Positions 58,401-64,000 of a DNA stretch of 64,000 nt are shown here, piece by piece. Location of the stretch: the NCBI GenBank assembly GCA_040954595.2, contig CM082592.2:10602001-10666000 (forward strand), given 5' to 3'. Every line of letters starts with the position of its first letter. Position 1 is the first letter of the stretch. Origin of the DNA: Balanoglossus misakiensis (lineage: Eukaryota; Hemichordata). The notes below the pieces were generated by a model. That model was not told the origin of the DNA and ran no database searches. It saw only the letters and a program-made list of their open reading frames with translations. A program made the position numbers and the translations under genes.

Positions 58401-61264
58401 CGGGACAAGGAAGTGTGCCAGTGACCATGCATTCTCAAGTCAGTTCCCTGCAGTTGCTGCCAGAGTCTCCAGTTCAACTTGGACAGTTGCCGGTCCCAAT
58501 GCAGGGACCTCCCTTGACACCTGGTCGCTTGATACCGACTGCTGTTCATCCGCTGCAAGTGTCGCCTGGACAATCACTACTCAGCCCTATATTCCGGCCG
58601 GCTGAGACGCAATTCAGACCGCCCATCAGCCCAATGCCTGGACCTCCTACTACTCCTGGAACTGTGATTCTCAGCCCAGTGCCCAGGCCACCACAGATGC
58701 TGACCCCAACAGTGCAACTTTCTGAACAATTACTGAGCCCTATGACACCGACAATGTTGCTCTCACCCGTGGGTTCTCAGCCTCCTCCCACTCCAACAGG
58801 ACACATCCTGGGCCCGCTCGATTTACTGTGTGAAGCTGCAGAGTTACAAGCGGCTAAACTTCCTGTGCCGCATAGGACTAGTCCACAAACTGAGGCCCCG
58901 GAGATTCGAATTGAAAGGATATCACCAGCACTGACTGATGATTCGGAAAGAACGGAAGAGGCTTCGGAAACTGAGGAAGTGCTGGCTAGGGAAGCTGCCG
59001 AAGCTTTGATATGTACCAGGCAGGAAAGATCTTCTATTCCGGCAGTTCCGGTGAGTTGTGTCTGCAGGAATGTGGCCATGTATAAACACCTGGTCAATTT
59101 TGGTTTATCTGATAGGTTGCAATATATATTGATGATTTTCATCAGTTTATTGTATTCTACTTTTTTTATAGGATCACCACTATGCACTACCACCAATGCA
59201 CAATTATGCCTTGCCGCCTCCAAGATCACCAACTCCACCGCTGCCATCGAAGGAAATCGACAAAGCCGTGGAGTTCATGTTCTTGGAACACAGCTACAGT
59301 CTCAGGCCACCACCTTCCCCCTCGCCTCCACCACCAGTCAAAGAGCCGTCCCTTATCCCATCCCCAGTCAAAGAAAACAAGGACATTGTCGTATCACTGC
59401 CACAGGAAGACATCATCGTCGATGAAGTAACCGTGGAAACCCCACTGCTGGAGGAACCCAAGAAGAAAGAAAAGAAAATCAAGAAAAAGAAACCAAAGAA
59501 GGAAGTCATCCTGGAGGTGGTTGAAGAGGTTGATGAAAAAGTGGAGGAAGAGAAAGTTGTGTTTACTTCAAGAGATCCGTATGCAGAGTTTGCAATACTG
59601 TATGGTATACTCAACGAAGGTGTGGACTTGGAAGATGCGAAATATCTGAGGAGTTGTTATGAATCACTGCTTAACAATAGTCAAGACTCGTGGCTGAACT
59701 ATACACATTGGGTCTACCATCCAGATATCCTTTACAATCTACTAAGATCATTCATATTATACAATGTTTATCTGTTGAATGCTGTTCTCTGTGATTGGGC
59801 TAAGAGCAATTTTACAGTGTCTTATGAACCTGTGGTATTCTTATAATCGTAACACTTGTCAGAACAAATTTTAGTACACATCCTTAACTGTTCCCACTGA
59901 CCAAAATCCCAGACCCGATCAAGAAGAAGAAACGAAGTGAAGAACTTCTGCGAGAACACTCCACTGGGTGTGCACGAAGCGATGGCTACTACAAGATATC
60001 AATAAAAGAGAAGAAGAAGTACTTGAAAGCCAGATCCGCGCCATTGAGTGTTGATAGTGAAGGAACTCTTGATGTACGCTATTTGTAATTCAGTCTTTTC
60101 CAGTGAACTCATTTTGTAATTCAGTCTTTTCTAGTGAACTCATTTTGTAGTTCAGTGTTTTCTTGCGCACTTATTTTGAAGTGCCTCTGAAAAAGATCTA
60201 AAAAATGAAATTTACTTTGGGAATGTCTTGGAAAATCGATGGAGCTATCCATGCTATCATAGTCTTATCAAAGTCTTGTAATGAAGGGAGATACTAAAGG
60301 CATTGATTGCATTTTCTTCACAGGATGCCAGTAAGCTGATGACAGAGAAAGCCAAACAACAAGCACAGCTGACACGTGAGGCAAGATCCAATCAGAGGAG
60401 GCTTCTTTCTTCGCTTGGACAGACAGAAATGAGTGATCTTCTGAAATTTAATCAACTGAAGGTGGGTTTGTCCTTGCATCAGTCTTGTATGTACCCCACA
60501 TCAGCAGTGAGAAATATTCATTTATATTAACATTAAGTCAAGTCGGCACTGCCACTGATATTTCCGGAGTGTAAACTCGTCTTGCCTTTTTCCTCTTCCA
60601 GTATCGTAAAAAGCAGCTGAAATTTTCCAAGAGTAGCATCCACAACTGGGGTCTCTTTGCGATGGAATCCATTGCAGCTGATGAGATGGTCGTGGAATAT
60701 GTCGGACAGGTCGTGCGCCAGTGCATCGCGGAGGAACGTGAAAAACGTTATGAGAAGATGGGAATCGGTAGCAGCTACCTCTTCCGTATTGACGAGCATG
60801 ATGTCATTGATGCCACAAAATGTGGCAATTTTGCCCGATTTATCAACCACAGTTGTAATGTAAGTAAAAAGTATCCTTCGTACTCTAAAATAGCTGCACA
60901 ACTCAGTTATGTAAGACCATTGTCCATATATGCCCCTGTGAAGTTGTAGAATTTTAATTAAACTCCTCGTGGCAAGTTCTACCCATGTTGCTGGGCAAAA
61001 TTTTTAGTACTGCATAATCACTCTTGAAATCACAAAATTACCATGTCAGTATAAATCATCTTTGTACTCACAACACCGTTTGTTTTTCAGCCCAACTGTT
61101 ATGCAAAAATTATCACTGTTGATTCGGACAAGAAGATTGTCATCTACTCCAAGCAGCCAATCAAAGCGGGTGAAGAAATCACTTATGACTACAAGTTCCC
61201 AATTGAAGATGATAAAATACCATGTCTGTGTGGTGGACCTCAGTGTCGTGGCTATCTCAACTAG
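52483..61264 (+). CDS. SETD1: SETD1-type histone H3K4 methyltransferase
   Basis: Catalytic subunit of the COMPASS complex that methylates histone H3 lysine 4 at promoters. Sixteen exons: 52483-52567, 52684-52814, 53162-53260, 53522-53792, 53963-55461, 55589-56428, 56582-56767, 56886-57126, 57261-57489, 57684-57791, 57943-59050, 59172-59724, 59898-60073, 60324-60461, 60602-60859, 61091-61264, giving 2031 residues (human SETD1B 1966, SETD1A 1707). The RRM is at about 106-196 ([20 protein letters not shown]). Long Pro/Gln-rich and acidic Ser/Glu stretches follow. The WDR5-binding Win motif GCARSDGYY starts near 1807, N-SET follows, and the SET domain fills the last 144 residues: [52 protein letters not shown] and post-[14 protein letters not shown]. 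All catalytic motifs are intact. The intron after 59724 is U12-type. The resemblance to SETD1A and SETD1B is to their common ancestor, so I give no paralogue letter. Confidence 0.96.
57808..57880 (+). mobile_element. TTAA element, copy 3, 3'-truncated (SETD1 intron 10)
   Basis: Starts TTAATCCTTTTACCACCATGG and continues into GAAGTTGGACCTCTGTA, which aligns with the middle of the element at 37384-37476. The GGGGGTGA end is absent. Confidence 0.55.
59725..59897 (+). other. U12-type AT-AC intron of SETD1
   Basis: The 173-base intron begins ATATCCTTT, the exact U12 AT-AC donor consensus, contains TCCTTAACT at 59881-59889, the U12 branch-site consensus, and ends CCCAC. Removing it joins CATCCAG to TGACC, restoring [19 protein letters not shown], which aligns with vertebrate SETD1 through the Lys-rich stretch into the Win motif. 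No GT-AG choice restores that alignment. The branch adenosine to acceptor distance is about 10 bases, typical of U12 introns. Confidence 0.93.
60083..60175 (+). repeat. 31-bp tandem repeat, three copies
   Basis: Units start at 60083, 60114 and 60145 (TTGTAATTCAGTCTTTTC and relatives). The first two are nearly identical and the third has diverged. They lie in SETD1 intron 13, just after its donor. Confidence 0.85.
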
Positions 61265-61452
61265 CGACTGTGGCAGTGTTAGGACAAACTCAATCTGCGA
61301 TTCTTACAGTTTTGCAATTCTCTCAATGCAATTCTTGCAGTGTCATGGCTAGCTCAATTTGTGATTCTCACATTTGTGTGATTCTTGCAGTGTCATGGCA
61401 AACTCAAGCAGCACTGCTCAGTATTGTGGTGATCTCAAATAACAATTCTCAC
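61241..61452 (+). repeat. Degenerate repeat across the SETD1 stop codon and 3' UTR
   Basis: Five related units start at 61241, 61274, 61338, 61388 and 61419, each opening CAGTGT or CAGTAT and running into a CTCAA block. The first unit (CAGTGTCGTGGCTATCTCAA) encodes the last residues of SETD1 and the rest are untranslated. Confidence 0.75.
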
Positions 61453-63200
61453 AAAGTGAGCAGAGAGATACTCCAAGAGATGGACCAGGAAGTGTCTGAT
61501 AAATATAGATGTGGCCAAGTGAACCAAAAAATGACCTCAGCCATTAATTTCTCAGGTTTTCTGTTTGTGAGAAAAACCCTGCTCTCACGTTGATATTTTG
61601 GAATCTTCCCAGTTAATCCACTGGTGGGAAGGGTCATTCCATTCTGTGGCAGGTAGAGAGGACAGGATGGTTTCTTGTTCTTCTATTCTCTCACTGTTTC
61701 TGGCTCCATGGAAGTGGTTCGAGCTGTTATTGTCACATCCAACATACCTCGAAGAGAGATGTTGGACTCCAAGAAAATTATTAGAAAGCTCGAAGATTTG
61801 GGAACACGTCCAGATTATTCTAGAAGTAACATCCGTCACCAAATCAGGGACTTTCTTAAAATCTGGTATCTATTATGTACATTTGTACATTGTGAAAAAA
61901 ATTGATAAAAGTACATTCCACAGAGTTCACTCTCATGTAGTTAATACTGATAATGATTATTAAGACATTGAATTTTTGAAAATTTAAATACCAGTATTAG
62001 TTGTAGTATGAGATGCATACAGCGACTGGATTTTGCATCAACACTAAATACAGAATCTATAAAAAATTGTTTATTATTTCAAAACTGAACATAAATGAAT
62101 ATTTGAATGCAGCATAGTGTAATTCTGCTGCCAGGTATTTCTGTACAAAGACAATTCAGACTTTTGTAAATATAAGTTGTAGAGACAATGTATTTCTCTT
62201 TATTTCTTGAGCCAGATCATGCCTGTGCTCATGAAAAAACAGGCATTGTTTCTCAAATGCAAGTTTGTACAGTTTTATTAAAGAAATCATCAAGATTGTT
62301 GCATGAAAAATCTCACAAAACAAAGTAACATATGTATCCTTCATTACTGTATATTTCAAAAAATCGGTTACCTTGACAGTTCAGTTGTTTGTTACTGGTA
62401 GTTATTTTCAATATTTTTGCATACTTTTGGTGATATGCATATGGGTACTGTTCATATTTTAGACTCAGTTAAATTTCAATCATTTGTTGACAACTACCAC
62501 AAAAATTTGTTTGGACGAGCTGATAACTTTTAAAACAGTTATTTGACATCAATCTTTTCTTGTTTTCAGATTGCTTAGAATAACTGGTCATGTTTCAAAA
62601 CTGATAACCAAATTTATTTCATATCGCTCCAGTGTTATATTGGCGTTGGTTGCATGTATGTTCCAATAAGATTGAGTAATCATTTGCTTGCATGTAAGAA
62701 TGGCTATTTGGCGTCAGTCAGAAGTTACAGATATTGGACCATTATTGTTAGCTGACAGTAGTACAGTTTACAGTGTAAATATCTGTAATGTATTGCTTGA
62801 GAAACTATTGGAGAAATATGTGTATCAGACAACAACATGTAGCCAGTATATTGGACAGTATGGTAGTTTATTTGGCAAGATAACTACAGAATTTGTAGCT
62901 GTTTCAAGTTCTTTTTTGGCAAGCAATATGAGTGGTTTCCAAGATAGCATCACATTTTGTAAATATGACACAACTGACTTTTTCTTAGTTCATTTTGGAA
63001 TTCACCATATGCCTGGACTATGATAGTTTGTGTAGATTTCATGAAATTATTGATGTCTTGGATGATGTATTATTTAATTTTTTGTAAGATGTATAAAGGG
63101 TACTTTTCCAAAAATGTATTACGGTGTGGTGTCTTGTAGGTGTCCTAGATTATCCTCAATCTCGCGCGTAATACAGTAGCATACACTGGTGACATCGACA
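61265..63200 (+). other. SETD1 3' UTR and gap to RAD51D
   Basis: AT-rich sequence without recognisable proteins; the open frames are isolated and under 125 codons. A clear AATAAA was not found; ATTAAA near 62277 is a weak candidate signal. The gap to the next gene is about 2 kb in total. Confidence 0.5.
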
Positions 63201-63229
63201 CTGCACTGCAGGACCCGAAGGAAACTGCA

Positions 63230-63348
63230 GAATGTCTGATTGGTGGCGCCCTTTCAAACATGGCGGCAAATATAAAAGAAGATGAAATGAGCAGTGATGC
63301 ATGATTCTGGGTGTCGTGCGATAATATAAGTATGCTGCCCATACCAGT
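63230..63348 (+). promoter_or_regulatory. RAD51D upstream region with CCAAT, YY1-like and TATA-like motifs
   Basis: Within 120 bases above the start codon lie an inverted CCAAT (GATTGGTGG, about 63237-63245), AAACATGGCGGC at 63256-63267 close to the YY1 consensus, and TATAAAAG at 63271-63278. A 14-codon upstream reading frame starts inside the YY1-like motif (63260-63304). Arrangement is seen; function is inferred. Confidence 0.5.
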
Positions 63349-63992
63349 ATGCCGCCACTTCGCGTAGGACTGTGCCCATCGTTAACGAGTGAAGTTCTAG
63401 AGGCACTTAACACTGCTGGGATAAGAACAGGTATTTACTAAGTGATGCCTCGAAGTGAATGCAAAATCAATGCATTGATTCAGAATGAAATAAGCAACAT
63501 CCGGGAACATAGGATGAGCGTTATACTTACCGGTTGCCATGGCTACCCAGTCAGTGATATGAGGCTGGGCTAAGCTTCATATATATAAGCCAAAGTCTTC
63601 TACACTGTGTATTTCTCAGGGCTTGGGAAGAGAATGAATCATAATGTTCCTTTTCGATCCATATTAATTTTCTGCAGTTGTAGACTTCATCTGCTCCAAT
63701 CCAGAGACTCTGGCCCAGAAATCTTCACTGTCATACAAGGTGAGAACAAGAAAATAATCTTATATTTTACTCCACTAGTTATAATTGTTGACTGAGAATG
63801 TATTTGTAAATTTATTCCGTACAAACATCAGCTAGCATGCAGGAATCCTGTCAAATGTTTATTCTATTTTCAGGTCCTTCTGTCAATCAGAAAGCTCTTG
63901 TTGGCCCAGTACTCTGCATTTCCTATCAATGGTGCTGATCTCTATGATGATGTCATCAGCAAGGTGGCCATATTACCAACAGGCTGTGAAAG
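63349..63992 (+). CDS. RAD51D: RAD51D recombinase paralogue, 5' part
   Basis: RAD51D belongs to the BCDX2 complex of RAD51 paralogues that supports homologous recombination. Three exons are present: 63349-63430, 63678-63739 and 63874-63992, with GT-AG borders and matching phases, giving 87 residues before the window ends. They match the N-terminal linker domain of the family: MPPLRVGLCPSLTSEVLEAL, then TLAQKSSLSYKVLLSIRKLL and LLAQYSAFPINGADLYDDVI. The LLAQYSAFPINGADLY block is diagnostic. The chosen ATG gives an N terminus directly alignable with the human protein. The Walker A and B ATPase motifs should lie beyond the right edge. Confidence 0.93.
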
Positions 63993-64000
63993 GTACCCAT

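Overview
The window is eukaryotic nuclear DNA. Every gene is split by short to medium spliceosomal introns, there are no operons or Shine-Dalgarno signals, and all eight genes have close animal counterparts. A SBSPON-like secreted protein (somatomedin B plus thrombospondin type 1), a clathrin heavy chain ending in a Pro/Gln/Gly tail, a SETD1-type methyltransferase and AT-rich DNA with many TGTACATG and CCGGTA motifs point to a marine invertebrate, possibly a non-vertebrate deuterostome. I cannot fix the phylum from the sequence alone.

Layout from left to right: (1) the 3' two thirds of clathrin heavy chain, + strand, 51-6832, with its 3' UTR to about 7.93 kb; (2) an intergenic gap; (3) a SBSPON-like gene, - strand, 13448-9794; (4) about 5 kb of AT-rich intergenic DNA; (5) MMAB (cob(I)alamin adenosyltransferase), - strand, 30888-18552, with very long introns carrying repeats and a hairpin; (6) CCT6 (TCP-1 zeta), - strand, 35469-31752; (7) POR (NADPH-cytochrome P450 reductase), + strand, 37936-43015, head to head with CCT6; (8) an unrecognised lysine/acidic-rich, probably nuclear protein of about 1.6 thousand residues, - strand, 51689-45032, tail to tail with POR; (9) SETD1 (H3K4 methyltransferase), + strand, 52483-61264, divergent from the previous gene; (10) the first three coding exons of RAD51D, + strand, 63349-63992, cut by the window end.

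Exon borders were set by joining conserved protein segments in phase; the coding phases close in every gene. The genes are unrelated housekeeping or regulatory loci (vesicle coats, B12 metabolism, cytosolic folding, microsomal electron transfer, chromatin, recombination), and nothing suggests a shared pathway beyond the two divergent promoter regions.

The most interesting observations are these: a U12-type AT-AC intron in SETD1, directly before the WDR5-binding Win motif; two GC-AG introns (MMAB and POR) plus a possible third; a large gene I cannot name; a family of about 90-bp TTAA-flanked elements with copies in several introns; a miRNA-sized hairpin in an MMAB intron; and a 3' UTR repeat in SETD1 whose first copy is the end of the coding sequence. 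I found no undescribed multi-gene system, CRISPR array, rRNA or convincing tRNA.
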